Assembly (NCBI RefSeq): GCF_000332455.1
Contig: NZ_AOGY02000013.1
Location: 1 to 56,000 of the forward strand
Reading direction: 5' to 3'
Source of the DNA: Leptospira vanthielii serovar Holland str. Waz Holland = ATCC 700522
GTDB taxonomy: Bacteria; Spirochaetota; Leptospiria; Leptospirales; Leptospiraceae
DNA: 56,000 nt
Positions 18,600 through 27,637 of the stretch are shown piece after piece (the first letter of the stretch is position 1; each line of letters opens with the position of its first letter). Position numbers and translations under genes: made by a program. The notes below the pieces were generated by a model. It was given only the letters and a program-made list of their open reading frames with translations. It searched no databases and was not told where the DNA came from.

Positions 18600-19076
18600 T
18601 TAAAAAAATTCCGAATAACTAATCCCAGGTGTTGGATTGAGTTCTGTACTTTCACCTTTGGCGCTAAGGGCAATGAGCCCAAAACGAAAACTAAAACCTC
18701 GCCAAATCATAAACCGATACCCTACTTCATACATAATGGTATCTTTATTTTTGTATTCTAAATTGATTCCTTTACCATACGATAAATATGTATAAAAGGA
18801 TGACGGTTGTTCTGCAGAGGAAACCAACTGTGTTGGAAAAAACCAATAACCAACACCTACCTTATAAAACTTGGTTGTGATCCCTGGTTCAAAATTGGTA
18901 ACATAATACCCTCCATGGATCGATACTCTTTCATAACGATACTCTCCACCAATAGAAGGTGCCCGAAAAAAATTAACTGAGAATTCCTCTTTCGAAAATG
19001 TAGAGTTCCCAAAGATCGGTTTTTGAATCAAAAAAATAAATATTAGAATCGAGGAAATTGTCACTTTGCTACTCAT
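18600..19076 (-). CDS. Exported beta-strand-rich protein, possible outer-membrane barrel
   Basis: The 158-aa protein has a signal peptide (hydrophobic 8-20, cleavage near PIFGN). The remainder is alternating beta-strands (GEYRYERVSIHGGYYV, FYKVGVGYWFF, FYTYLSYGKGINLEYK, IMYEVGYRFMIWRGFSFRFG) with aromatic girdles. This looks like an eight-stranded barrel or a small porin-like fold, but it ends in SEFF without a long C-terminal strand. I do not recognise a named family. It is followed within 10 bases by the DUF4386-like membrane gene, suggesting a two-gene operon. Confidence 0.6.
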   Translation of the reverse strand: MSSKVTISSILIFIFLIQKPIFGNSTFSKEEFSVNFFRAPSIGGEYRYERVSIHGGYYVTNFEPGITTKFYKVGVGYWFFPTQLVSSAEQPSSFYTYLSYGKGINLEYKNKDTIMYEVGYRFMIWRGFSFRFGLIALSAKGESTELNPTPGISYSEFF

Positions 19077-19205
19077 TGTTTTCTAATCATATAGGATAAT
19101 ACATATTAGTCTTTTGTCGTCTCACCCCATGGGATGGGACCCTTCTTTTCCAAAAAAATTCTATCTATCCATCAACACTCTCTTACTTTAAGTATTAGGC
19201 TTCAA

Positions 19206-20321
19206 ATGATTGGATCTATCTTACTCGGTGCAGGTTTTATGCAGTCCGTTTTCCTTGGTTTGTATTTCTATCGCCAAGAAAATACGGGAAGGCAATTCAG
19301 TCGTGATTTAGGATATTTTTTCTTCTTTCTTTCCTTGATTATGGTATCTAACCTCGTTTACTTTTCAGGAAATCTTTTTGAATTTCCGCATCTAATCAAA
19401 ACGGGTTATCTATTTGGATTTAGCATTGCTCCATTCTTTTCTTTTGCAGTAACAAGGTATTTTGGCATTCCAAAAGAAAAACAATTTTGGTTCGGATTGT
19501 TTTTGTTAGTACCAATTCTGTTTTTTGTATTTCATATTCCTTTTTTTCTCTCGAGTGGAGAAGATAAAATTCGCTCACTCACAAACATTCCCCAAAACGA
19601 AATTTTCAGTGAGTCAAACCAATTCCAAATGATGACACTGGCCTTTTCTCTAGTTGTCTTTTTTCGAACTTATTACCGATTTCGATTGGTCCTCGAAGAA
19701 TTTTCAGAGGACTTTTATTGGGAAGGAAAACTTTTTTCCCGTTATGTTTTGATTCTGATTTTCTGGCTTTTTTTTTGTATTCTATTTTGTATTTTCTTCC
19801 CAGGCAGAACTTCCGAAAGTATTTCTAACCTAGGTTTTTCCATTTGGGTTCTTGGTTTTGCATGGCACAGAATCTATCTAGATCAAAAACAAAATGACAC
19901 TAACCAAAGTTTTGAAAAAAATCAAATCATCACCAAATACCAAAAGTCTTATTTAGCTGAGGAAAGATTAAATGAGTTAGGGAAAAATTTAGAAAATTTA
20001 TTGAATAACAAAGAATTGATTTTAGATGGAGACCTTAACCTTTCGAAGATTTCAGAAATTCTCGGACTCTCTCCTCATACAACTTCACAAGTTTGTAATC
20101 GATATTATGGGCAAGGTCTAATTGAAGTTATCCGAAACAAAAGAATCAAATTTGCAAAAAAAGCTCTTACTGAATCGAACCTTCCTGTCCTGCGGATTGG
20201 TTTTGACGTTGGTTTCAATTCCAAAAACGCTTTTATCAGAGCCTTCAAGGACTTAACCAATCTAACACCTTCCGACTATCGAAAAAAATTCTCCACAGAG
20301 CCAAAAGAAAGAAATCCTTAG
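19206..20321 (+). CDS. Membrane-bound AraC-family transcriptional regulator
   Basis: I choose the ATG at 19206 (371 aa), which has an AGG about 8 bases upstream and begins directly with the first hydrophobic helix; the longer form from 19134 adds 24 polar residues. About seven membrane helices occupy residues 1-235. The last 100 residues are an AraC-type HTH: LNLSKISEILGLSPHTTSQV (first helix-turn-helix) and LPVLRIGFDVGFNSKNAFIR (second), ending in LTPSDYRKKF. There is no large periplasmic domain, unlike the 533-aa protein at 9084. It should therefore sense a signal in or at the membrane and regulate transcription directly. It is divergent from the barrel/DUF4386 pair, which may be its targets (inference). 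Confidence 0.82.
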   Translation: MIGSILLGAGFMQSVFLGLYFYRQENTGRQFSRDLGYFFFFLSLIMVSNLVYFSGNLFEFPHLIKTGYLFGFSIAPFFSFAVTRYFGIPKEKQFWFGLFLLVPILFFVFHIPFFLSSGEDKIRSLTNIPQNEIFSESNQFQMMTLAFSLVVFFRTYYRFRLVLEEFSEDFYWEGKLFSRYVLILIFWLFFCILFCIFFPGRTSESISNLGFSIWVLGFAWHRIYLDQKQNDTNQSFEKNQIITKYQKSYLAEERLNELGKNLENLLNNKELILDGDLNLSKISEILGLSPHTTSQVCNRYYGQGLIEVIRNKRIKFAKKALTESNLPVLRIGFDVGFNSKNAFIRAFKDLTNLTPSDYRKKFSTEPKERNP

Positions 20322-20349
20322 TTTTCACTCTGCGGAAAAAAAATATGGC

Positions 20350-21501
20350 CTATGACTCAGAAATTTTCTTTCTCTCCTTTAAATTCAGAGCTATAAAAAA
20401 AGAGATTCCGCAAGTAATCATTCCAAAAGCATATACTGCCGCATAACCAAAATGATTGGCAACAAGTCCGGCAAGTGGACCCGTAACTCCTAAGGCTAAA
20501 TCAAAAAAAGCAACATAGGCACCAAGGGCAACACCTCTAAATTGTGGCTCTATATTCTTAACTGCTTCCACACCAAAGGCAGGAAAAACAAGAGAGTATC
20601 CAAAACCAGTGAGAGCTGCTCCCACAAAGGCAACTGACGAGGAATCCGCCTGCCAGAGAAGATACTGTCCCAAAATTGCCACAGCCGAAAATAAAAGGGC
20701 AATCTTTCTTCCACCATATTTGTCTACCGATTGGGCAAAAAATACACGAGCAAGAACATAGGCAGTTCCAAAGATTGTAATGACCCAATGTGCGTTCTCC
20801 CAACCCTTCTCTTTGAATAGGAGTGTGCTAAATCCCGCAATGCCAGCAAAACAAACTGCGGCAAACAAAAGACCCGTTCCTTGTTTCCAAACACGAGGGA
20901 TCACTTGATAAAAAGGTATCCGCATTGTTCCGGTCACGGGAGTGGATGGAACAAAGTATGAAATGATTCCTGCAATGAAAGGCAAAAGAATCGCAAAAAA
21001 CATCCCACCTTGAAATCCAAAATCTTTTACCGCTAAATAACCAAGTGGCGCAGAAATAGCAATGGCTCCATACATTGCCATTCCACTCCAGGCCATCACT
21101 CGACCTGCGTTAGTTGGTCCAACCAATCCAACTCCCCAAGAAAGCGCACCAGTAATCAATAAGCTTTCAGAATATCCTAATATAATACGTCCTATTAATA
21201 AACTAACAAGACAAAGATTATGATTCAAAAAGACTACTCCTATTGTAACAAAACCTGAAAGTATTGCGAAAAAAGTCCCCCGTATCACAGCGACCTTTGG
21301 TCCTTTTAGATCAGAAATCGTCCCGGAATGGTGTCGGCTCATTAGCGTTACAAGAGATTGAATCCCAAGTATTACTCCAAGCCAAACATCACTTAAACCC
21401 AAAACCCCTTTAATAAGGCCCGGCAATGTCGCTATGGGTATACCCACAGAAAAAAATCCCAAAAGAACAATCACCGCTATGATTAAAATGTATTTCAACA
21501 T
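20350..21501 (-). CDS. MFS transporter (YhhS/YfcJ-like)
   Basis: The start is the ATG at 21501 (383 aa), preceded by GAGGAA at a good distance; the longer frame overlaps the DUF2938 gene. Twelve hydrophobic segments are visible, in two sets of six. The MFS motif A-like loop between helices 2 and 3 is RHHSGTISDLKGPK, and a second copy (QSVDKYGGRK) lies between helices 8 and 9, as expected for this superfamily. The substrate is unknown; relatives are drug or metabolite exporters. The start lies 8 bases after the stop of DUF2938, so the two form an operon, under the likely control of the divergent ArsR-rhodanese regulator. Confidence 0.82.
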   Translation of the reverse strand: MLKYILIIAVIVLLGFFSVGIPIATLPGLIKGVLGLSDVWLGVILGIQSLVTLMSRHHSGTISDLKGPKVAVIRGTFFAILSGFVTIGVVFLNHNLCLVSLLIGRIILGYSESLLITGALSWGVGLVGPTNAGRVMAWSGMAMYGAIAISAPLGYLAVKDFGFQGGMFFAILLPFIAGIISYFVPSTPVTGTMRIPFYQVIPRVWKQGTGLLFAAVCFAGIAGFSTLLFKEKGWENAHWVITIFGTAYVLARVFFAQSVDKYGGRKIALLFSAVAILGQYLLWQADSSSVAFVGAALTGFGYSLVFPAFGVEAVKNIEPQFRGVALGAYVAFFDLALGVTGPLAGLVANHFGYAAVYAFGMITCGISFFIALNLKERKKISES

Positions 21502-21509
21502 AACTTCCT

Positions 21510-22022
21510 CTACTTCAAATCCCAAGGAAACAAGGCATTAGCAAGGATCGCTGATCCATAAAGCCCAAATCCATAAACTGTGTGAATGGCAAAGTTTCGT
21601 AATCGCACTTGGTTTGGTTTCGGGGCCTTGGAAGCGGCAATCCCTATCCCCATAGCAGGTTGCATCAAAAACCAAGGTGCAAGAATCGTCCCAACACCAA
21701 CAAGGATTGCTGGTAACAGACTGGGATTTCTTAACCAACCTTCACCCCAAATGATGGGCAATAAAAACGAAAAGAAAATCCCGATGGCATAATGAACAAC
21801 CCAACCTATCATAGTTTCTCCTGCGATGGTTTGGCTTTTAGCAATCCCATCATGGAAAAGTTTTCCCCGAAATGTATGCCCCACTAAACGCCCCAAAAGT
21901 CCAAGATCAAGGGAACTTACGCCCATCGTCTTTTGCAAAAGAAATCGCCAGACATCCATTGCCATAGTGGCTCCAATCCCGATTCCAAAGACCTTCCAAC
22001 AACTTTCTAAAAGAAAATCCAT
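21510..22022 (-). CDS. DUF2938 membrane protein
   Basis: The 170-aa protein has four hydrophobic helices and matches the DUF2938 pattern. The markers are an N-terminal GIGATMAMDVWRFLLQ, then GRLVGHTFRGKLFHDGIAKS, GWVVHYAIGIFFSFLLP and NFAIHTVYGFGLYGSAIL. The conserved Asp/Arg/His residues along the helices suggest a transport or binding role, but no function is established. It is the first gene of a two-gene operon with the MFS transporter. Its start codon lies only 17 bases from a large inverted repeat (22040-22077), so expression of the pair is probably repressed there. Confidence 0.78.
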   Translation of the reverse strand: MDFLLESCWKVFGIGIGATMAMDVWRFLLQKTMGVSSLDLGLLGRLVGHTFRGKLFHDGIAKSQTIAGETMIGWVVHYAIGIFFSFLLPIIWGEGWLRNPSLLPAILVGVGTILAPWFLMQPAMGIGIAASKAPKPNQVRLRNFAIHTVYGFGLYGSAILANALFPWDLK

Positions 22023-22039
22023 ATTTCCCCTCCAACAAT

Positions 22040-22077
22040 CATTCTATCATTCAATTGTTTTATTGATTGATAGAATG
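22040..22077. promoter_or_regulatory. Operator palindrome between DUF2938 and the ArsR-rhodanese gene
   Basis: CATTCTATCATTCAAT (22040-22055) and ATTGATTGATAGAATG (22062-22077) are complementary at 15 of 16 positions around a 6-base spacer. The imperfect arms contain ATTGATTGAT, close to ATCAA-type sites known for ArsR-family repressors. The site lies just upstream of the DUF2938-MFS operon and about 70 bases from the regulator's start, so it probably mediates autoregulation and repression of the operon. Confidence 0.65.
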
Positions 22078-22146
22078 TATACAGTTTTTTTAAGGAACCT
22101 TACAAAATCTCTTGCCATAAAAGGAAAAATGGTTTGAATTAGATAA

Positions 22147-22773
22147 ATGATGAGCAGTTTAGAAACCATCCCACGTATGGGGGAAGTTGCCAATATGTTG
22201 GGTAACGAATCTCGGCTTATCTTACTGCAACTTTTGTCTGAGGGTGAAAAGTCGGTAGAAACTCTCTCGGAACAGTCAGGAATCCCTGTAGCCAACACAT
22301 CGCAGCACCTCCAAGCTCTAAAGAAAACGAACATGGTGACCACACGCCGCGAAGGAAAACGAATCCTCTATCGATTGGAATCAGGTCCAATAAAAGAATT
22401 ATTTTTGGCACTGGAAAAATTTGCCGTGTTTAGCACAGCACAACGTCAAGGTCTTTTTACTGGTGTTGCACCAATTAAAAAAAATCATCTTACCGTTCCC
22501 GAACTCCAAAAGAAATTGAAAAAAGGCACAACCATACTCGTTGATGTTCGCTCAAAAGAAGAATATAAAAAAGGGCATATCCCTGAAGCGGTAAACATCC
22601 CCTACAACGAACTCACAACTCACAAATTTCCAAAAAACAAAGAAGTGATTGTGTATTGCCGAGGACCTCTCTGTTTGTTGTCAGTCAACGCAGTTAATCT
22701 TTTGAAATCACGCGAAGTTAACGTATCCCGTTTTGATCCAGGATACAGTGGATGGTCCGAAGGCGAAAATTGA
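22147..22773 (+). CDS. ArsR-family repressor fused to a rhodanese domain
   Basis: Residues 8-95 are a winged helix-turn-helix of the ArsR family (EVANMLGNESRLILLQLL, VANTSQHLQALKKTNMVTTR). Residues 115-205 form a rhodanese domain (TILVDVRSKEEYKKGHIPEA) with active-site loop CRGPLC (C171 to C176). Two cysteines in the loop are typical of sulfide- or polysulfide-sensing repressors, where a persulfide or tetrasulfide bridge releases DNA. It lacks the usual metal-binding ELCVCDL motif. It is divergent from the DUF2938-MFS operon across a palindrome. A sulfur-responsive repressor of a sulfur- or toxicant-export operon is my inference. Confidence 0.85.
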   Translation: MMSSLETIPRMGEVANMLGNESRLILLQLLSEGEKSVETLSEQSGIPVANTSQHLQALKKTNMVTTRREGKRILYRLESGPIKELFLALEKFAVFSTAQRQGLFTGVAPIKKNHLTVPELQKKLKKGTTILVDVRSKEEYKKGHIPEAVNIPYNELTTHKFPKNKEVIVYCRGPLCLLSVNAVNLLKSREVNVSRFDPGYSGWSEGEN

Positions 22774-22783
22774 TTATACTAAT

Positions 22784-25762
22784 TTATTTTTTCCTAATTG
22801 CAATCATAGCAATATCATCATTGAGATTTGACATTCCAGGTTGTGATAAGTTCTGGGCAGTATGTGTTTCCAAATCCGAAACCATTTTTTTTAATAAAAG
22901 ATTCGGATGTTCATTTCCATTCATTAACAATAATTTGGCGATCCTGGATTTACCAAAAAATTCACCACTGGGGCTCCTCGCCTCATCAAATCCATCTGTA
23001 TATTGAAAAAAGAAATCACCAGAGTCCAACGTGATCACTCTTCTCTCAATCGTAGATTCAAAAAATTGGTTTTCATCCATCCCCAAAGGTAAACCACCGG
23101 CAGGTAATTCGTGAATTTTATTGGTAGAAGAATCATAGAACATTGGTTTCACGTGTCCTGCGGAAATATATTCTACTGATGATTTTTCTGGATCAAAAAC
23201 CCCCAAAAAGAAAGTAACAAAAATATGATCTGGCGTATCCTCATACAAACTTCCGTTCACTTCCAGAAGAATCTTTTTGAGATTTCTTTCTCCTTTTCGG
23301 AGAATTGCCCGAATCTGTGTCCGAAATAATGCCATCACAATTGCCGGTCCAACACCATGATTGGATACATCTCCAATACAGAATGCAAGTTTACCTTCTT
23401 TCAATTCTATAAAATCATAATAGTCTCCACCCACACCTGTCATTGCTTTATAAAATGCAGCAAGCTCAATTTTATCTTCAAGACTAGTTGGTAGTGTACC
23501 AGGTAACAAACGTTTTTGTATCTCTTCGGCAGCAACAAGCTCACCTTTCATTTCTTCACGTTCTTTAAGTCCGTGCACCATATCATTTAAAGATTCACTT
23601 AAGATTCCAATTTCATCATAACCAGCGTTCGGGAATGTAATATTTAAATTCCCTCTTTCAATTTCTTCTGTCTTTTTGCTAATGATTTTGATTTTTCGGA
23701 CAAAGAACCAGGCAAGAATATACGCAGATAAAATACCGAGAACCGCGATTATACTTGCATAACGTATTTGTTCTTCTCTATTTTTTTTGATTTGCCGATA
23801 ACCTTCTGTACGATCAATGATTATGACGTTAAAACCGAGTAAGTCTTTTTCTAATAATTCATATACTAATCCTGAACCGTTTTCCATAGAAAGAAGAACG
23901 GGGGTCTCATCAAGAGACCACATCATTTCTTCTGATTCTGTTCTACTCCGAACAAGAATTCCTGAATCAGAAAATGAAAATTTTCCTTTCGGTTTAGGTA
24001 ATACTGTCTCGGAATGACCAGACAAAATCCATTCTCGAAATTGTTTGTATTTGGCAATTTGAACTTCTCTTTCTTTATCGTCTTTATAATATCTGATCAA
24101 CCCAGACGGTCCAGTTTGAAAAGGCACAAACGCAAAGTCTTCTAATGCTGCATTACGGATTTCTAATATCGCATCATTCAATTTTGCTTCTTTAAATATT
24201 GTCCAATCATCTTTACTAAGCAATACTCTCTGGATATGATCATTCGTTTCTTCAAGTAATGATTCAAGGTTTCTGATTTTCTCTTGTATCTCTTCTAGTG
24301 TAAAAACTGTTTCACTTTCTTTAGGAGGCGTTTTTAGCTTATTTCCCCAATCTGTAATTTCATTGGTTATTTGTTTTTTCTTTTCAACGAGTGTGGAATA
24401 ATTTTCATTCCATTTTTTTGCCTGAATCTCAAAGGCTGATTTGTTTGGAATTAATTCTTGGAATTTCAGCTCACGTTTTTTTATTAACTCTTTATAGGAT
24501 TCAGCAAGCGACCGATACGTTGGATCTGCACCTGGCATTACTTTTCCTAACTTACGTAATTCCGTGACTCTGGTCCTTAATTTCAAAATGAGCTCTCGGA
24601 GCTGTTCAGAAATTTTAAGATCCTCTTTAAAGTAATCTAAAAAACCACTCTCATTGTCTGACAGAATTTCTGTTATTAACTTTGCACGCTCCGCAGTTTT
24701 GGGATTTCGAAAAACAGGGCGAAATACTACTTCATACTGTCGGCCTCCCACTTCATAAGCGGTCGGAAGATATTTTTCTCTCACCAAATTCATTACATTC
24801 TTTTCTGCAAATATAGATTTTTTAGTTTCTAAATATTCGCTTAGTTTTAAAAGTTTTTTGCCAGTATTTGAAGATTCTGGAAATAACAAACCTGTATCCA
24901 AAGATTCTTTACCAGTCCGATCAAAAGATAAAATCCGTATTTTATCAGGCATCAAACCTATTGACGTAATGTGATCTTTATGGGATCCCCGAAAAAAATT
25001 CTGCAAAGCTTTTGTTAGTAAGGTTTCGTAATTTAAGGATTTCCGTTCATTCGCAGGTATTGTTTTTTCGTTATATTTTCGTTCGTTGATTAGATTTGAT
25101 TTTTCTACAGAAAGTGTATTTTTTCTTTTCGGAACCAAACTTGAATCCAAAAGCTCGGATTCAATCGATTGCAGCTCTTCCTCAATTTCAATGATCCGAA
25201 TTTTTGCACGTTCAACTGTAATTCTTGCTAATGCAGTTTTCTCGGCGAATCCTTTGATATATTTATATGTTGTGGATTCAATCGGCGCGCCATTTTCTTT
25301 TCTAAGTTCGGCTCTTACTTTACTTTCAAAATCATCGATTTCTTTTTCTGAAAGATACCTAGTAAAATAAGTATCTACAGATCGATAAACATTGTTCCTT
25401 TTCAAATTTAAGCCAAGAGATTTTCCGAAATCTTTCAAAGAACCAAGTAAACCAGTTTCCTTGCTAACAATAGTTCGCTTGTATTGCTTTAATTCTTTCT
25501 TTTTTTCTTTAACCCGTAATTTAAATTCTTCGATCATAACAAGACTACGTGTCAAATTTTCCAAATCCAGAACCACTGAATTGATATATTCTAAGGGAGT
25601 TTTTAGCTCAGATTCAAGTTTATCTTCTAGAGCTTTTTTTTGTTGGTTATAGTGCAAAGTAGAAGTAATCCCCAAAATTGAGACAATAAGGATTGCCGTA
25701 AAAAAACTTAGTTTTGTTCTGATTCCTGGAAGGATGGCTCTTAGTATTCTTTTTTTATTCAA
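22784..25762 (-). CDS. SpoIIE/RsbU-type PP2C phosphatase with large periplasmic region and HAMP
   Basis: The 992-aa protein has a first membrane helix (about 17-36) and an unusually large, coiled-coil-rich extracytoplasmic region (about 40-670; repeated KK/EE helices). A second helix follows (about 672-692; YASIIAVLGILSAYILAWFF), then a HAMP linker (about 695-745) and a SpoIIE phosphatase domain (760-990). The phosphatase has metal-binding signatures GVGGDYYDF, CIGDVSNHGVGPA and NLNDDIAMIAI. It should dephosphorylate the upstream STAS protein, activating the partner switch in response to an external signal. The TTG start overlaps the stop of the GHKL kinase by four bases, so expression is coupled. 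Confidence 0.88.
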   Translation of the reverse strand: MNKKRILRAILPGIRTKLSFFTAILIVSILGITSTLHYNQQKKALEDKLESELKTPLEYINSVVLDLENLTRSLVMIEEFKLRVKEKKKELKQYKRTIVSKETGLLGSLKDFGKSLGLNLKRNNVYRSVDTYFTRYLSEKEIDDFESKVRAELRKENGAPIESTTYKYIKGFAEKTALARITVERAKIRIIEIEEELQSIESELLDSSLVPKRKNTLSVEKSNLINERKYNEKTIPANERKSLNYETLLTKALQNFFRGSHKDHITSIGLMPDKIRILSFDRTGKESLDTGLLFPESSNTGKKLLKLSEYLETKKSIFAEKNVMNLVREKYLPTAYEVGGRQYEVVFRPVFRNPKTAERAKLITEILSDNESGFLDYFKEDLKISEQLRELILKLRTRVTELRKLGKVMPGADPTYRSLAESYKELIKKRELKFQELIPNKSAFEIQAKKWNENYSTLVEKKKQITNEITDWGNKLKTPPKESETVFTLEEIQEKIRNLESLLEETNDHIQRVLLSKDDWTIFKEAKLNDAILEIRNAALEDFAFVPFQTGPSGLIRYYKDDKEREVQIAKYKQFREWILSGHSETVLPKPKGKFSFSDSGILVRSRTESEEMMWSLDETPVLLSMENGSGLVYELLEKDLLGFNVIIIDRTEGYRQIKKNREEQIRYASIIAVLGILSAYILAWFFVRKIKIISKKTEEIERGNLNITFPNAGYDEIGILSESLNDMVHGLKEREEMKGELVAAEEIQKRLLPGTLPTSLEDKIELAAFYKAMTGVGGDYYDFIELKEGKLAFCIGDVSNHGVGPAIVMALFRTQIRAILRKGERNLKKILLEVNGSLYEDTPDHIFVTFFLGVFDPEKSSVEYISAGHVKPMFYDSSTNKIHELPAGGLPLGMDENQFFESTIERRVITLDSGDFFFQYTDGFDEARSPSGEFFGKSRIAKLLLMNGNEHPNLLLKKMVSDLETHTAQNLSQPGMSNLNDDIAMIAIRKK

Positions 25763-26187
25763 CGGTTAATCCTTGTATAACTCAATGTTAACTCATTCAA
25801 CGATTCAGCTACCAATCGTTTGTATTCAACAGTCATAATCTTTTTCACTGACCGCAGACCAAATCCACCATCCGATCCAGATTCATATAAGTGCTTCCAA
25901 GTATCTGATTTTTTTTTGGTTGGATCAAAAGGGATTCCGCTATCGGTGATAATGAATTTCAAATCCTTTGATGTTTTAATCATCCTTACTTGAATCAAAG
26001 AATTAGTTTTATTTGGAAATCCATGTTCGATAATGTTAGTTACTATTTCATCGATACAAAATATTACTTTCCCTACTGCATCCAAGGGGAAATCATCGAT
26101 TAAGAAAGTTTTTACTTCTTGTCTGACTAAAGACAAACTATCTAGATTATTTGGAATTTTAACAACCTTTTCTGTGTTTGGTTCCAA
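25759..26187 (-). CDS. RsbW/SpoIIAB-like anti-sigma kinase (GHKL ATPase)
   Basis: The 142-aa protein is a single HATPase domain. The N box is FCIDEIVTNIIEHGFP, the G1 box is ITDSGIPFDP and the G2 region is GSDGGFGLRSVKKIM. Such proteins phosphorylate a STAS partner and hold a sigma factor or other target inactive. It lies between the STAS gene (10-bp gap) and the SpoIIE phosphatase (4-bp overlap), so the three form the classic RsbV-RsbW-RsbU set. No sigma factor gene is next to it, as is common outside Bacillus; the output is unknown. The start is TTG. Confidence 0.87.
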   Translation of the reverse strand: MEPNTEKVVKIPNNLDSLSLVRQEVKTFLIDDFPLDAVGKVIFCIDEIVTNIIEHGFPNKTNSLIQVRMIKTSKDLKFIITDSGIPFDPTKKKSDTWKHLYESGSDGGFGLRSVKKIMTVEYKRLVAESLNELTLSYTRINR

Positions 26188-26197
26188 AATGATAATC

Positions 26198-26539
26198 CTA
26201 AAACCCGACTAATGCTCCGTCCAAATTTGTAAACACCTTCACCTTTTTTGTAAAATACATTAAATCCATCGTATCTTTAACTTCCTTGGACAAACTTGTT
26301 AATACAATTTCTCCCGATTTCTCCTTTAAGTATTTCTGTATCGAATTTAAAACTCCGATACCTGCTGAAGAAATATAAGTCAGCTCATTGAAATCTAGTA
26401 TAATTTTAGTTGCACCATTTTCAATGGATAACTCTAATTTTACTTTCAATTCTGGGGCCGTTTTGGCATCAATTTCGCCCGATACTTGTATTATAAATTT
26501 GTCCTCATGTTTCTTTTCTTTAAAGACTATATTGGCCAC
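26198..26539 (-). CDS. STAS-domain anti-anti-sigma factor (RsbV/SpoIIAA-like)
   Basis: The 113-aa STAS domain has the signature ELTYISSAGIGVLNSIQK, with the phosphorylatable Ser at S57-S58. In this family the unphosphorylated form binds the GHKL anti-sigma kinase and frees its target. The GTG start shares one base with the stop codon of the 311-aa gene upstream (TAGTG), which indicates translational coupling. A small gap of 10 bases separates it from the kinase gene. It is directly comparable with the DUF4325 STAS protein at 47788-48144, but that one belongs to a different family. Confidence 0.87.
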   Translation of the reverse strand: MANIVFKEKKHEDKFIIQVSGEIDAKTAPELKVKLELSIENGATKIILDFNELTYISSAGIGVLNSIQKYLKEKSGEIVLTSLSKEVKDTMDLMYFTKKVKVFTNLDGALVGF

Positions 26540-27474
26540 TACATACCTCTTTTTAAATCTTTCATTAATTCTCGCATCAAACCTTTTGTTTGAATAATAC
26601 CATATAACTTTCGCTCAAGTGCATCTATTTCATAACTGAATTTAATATTGGGGTCACCTTCAAAAATATAACCAAACTTTCGAATTCCTTGGATTGCTTT
26701 TTTTGTATTGCCTTCCATAATTCCGCGAGTGACCGAATAATAGATATCAATTGCAAGTGAATCCCATAGGTTTTGCCGAAACCCTGCTTCTCTTTTATCC
26801 AGGGCAGTAAGTAAAGTTTCTACCTCTGCTTTATTATAACTTTCAAATTCATTATAAGTAATAATATATCGAGTTAATAATTTTTTACACTTTGCAAGAT
26901 TGTTAGATTTGGTTGCCGTTAAAACTTGTTGGTATAAAGTATGTAGCTCCGTTTCGACATAAACTTTCTTTCGTGTTTTATCTAAACGAATAGGATTGAA
27001 TGCTGTCTGCAGGTCTTCTGCGGTTAAACTGGCAATAGTCTCTTCGAATTTTTTTTCGTTAGATTCGTTTGTGATTTTTGCAAATTCTTTTAAGGGTTTT
27101 TCGATCGCATAAACTAAGTCAGTTGCTTCTGCAGAAGCAGCAAGTTCGATGTTTTCTTGCATTCGATCTAAGAAAAAAATGCATGAGTCACCTAAAGCAG
27201 ACAAACTTTCAGCCAAACCTTGAGAGATCAAACGTTTACACTGATGTGCAATCGTATGTTTGTAGGCTGGATCTTCGATGTCTTGGTGGATTTTATCCAT
27301 CATCTTAGCAGTCGATGAGCCTAAATGAGCTTTGTCTCGTTCCCAACCAGCAAAAACCAGTGGTTCGTATAAGTAGGTTATGAAATTCTTTTTTCCCGAA
27401 ATGGCAAGTAATCTGATATTTTTTACAATTTCTAGTGCGAGATCGGGAGAAATATAGGTTCGTTTATTGGCCAT
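26539..27474 (-). CDS. Conserved alpha-helical protein leading the partner-switch operon
   Basis: I do not recognise this 311-aa protein. It has no signal peptide and is predicted to be almost wholly alpha-helical, with many Leu/Lys/Glu heptads and a TPR-like texture in the second half (LYQQVLTATKSNNLAKCKKL, GNTKKAIQGIRKFGYIFEGD). It heads the operon of STAS, GHKL kinase and SpoIIE phosphatase, and its stop overlaps the STAS start. It may be the output or a scaffold of the switch, taking the place of a sigma factor; that is inference from position only. Cytoplasmic location is expected. Confidence 0.7.
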   Translation of the reverse strand: MANKRTYISPDLALEIVKNIRLLAISGKKNFITYLYEPLVFAGWERDKAHLGSSTAKMMDKIHQDIEDPAYKHTIAHQCKRLISQGLAESLSALGDSCIFFLDRMQENIELAASAEATDLVYAIEKPLKEFAKITNESNEKKFEETIASLTAEDLQTAFNPIRLDKTRKKVYVETELHTLYQQVLTATKSNNLAKCKKLLTRYIITYNEFESYNKAEVETLLTALDKREAGFRQNLWDSLAIDIYYSVTRGIMEGNTKKAIQGIRKFGYIFEGDPNIKFSYEIDALERKLYGIIQTKGLMRELMKDLKRGM

Positions 27475-27637
27475 TGTAAAGAATCACGAGACAATTTCAA
27501 TTTGCGGATATCCCGAAAAAAGAGTAAAGACAAATCTCTAGATCTTTGGTACCTAAAAAATTTAGAAATAGCAAGAATCGGGTTTTAGAATCTCTGAATT
27601 CAATCTAAACTATTCTCAATTGATTTTAGGAGATGAG

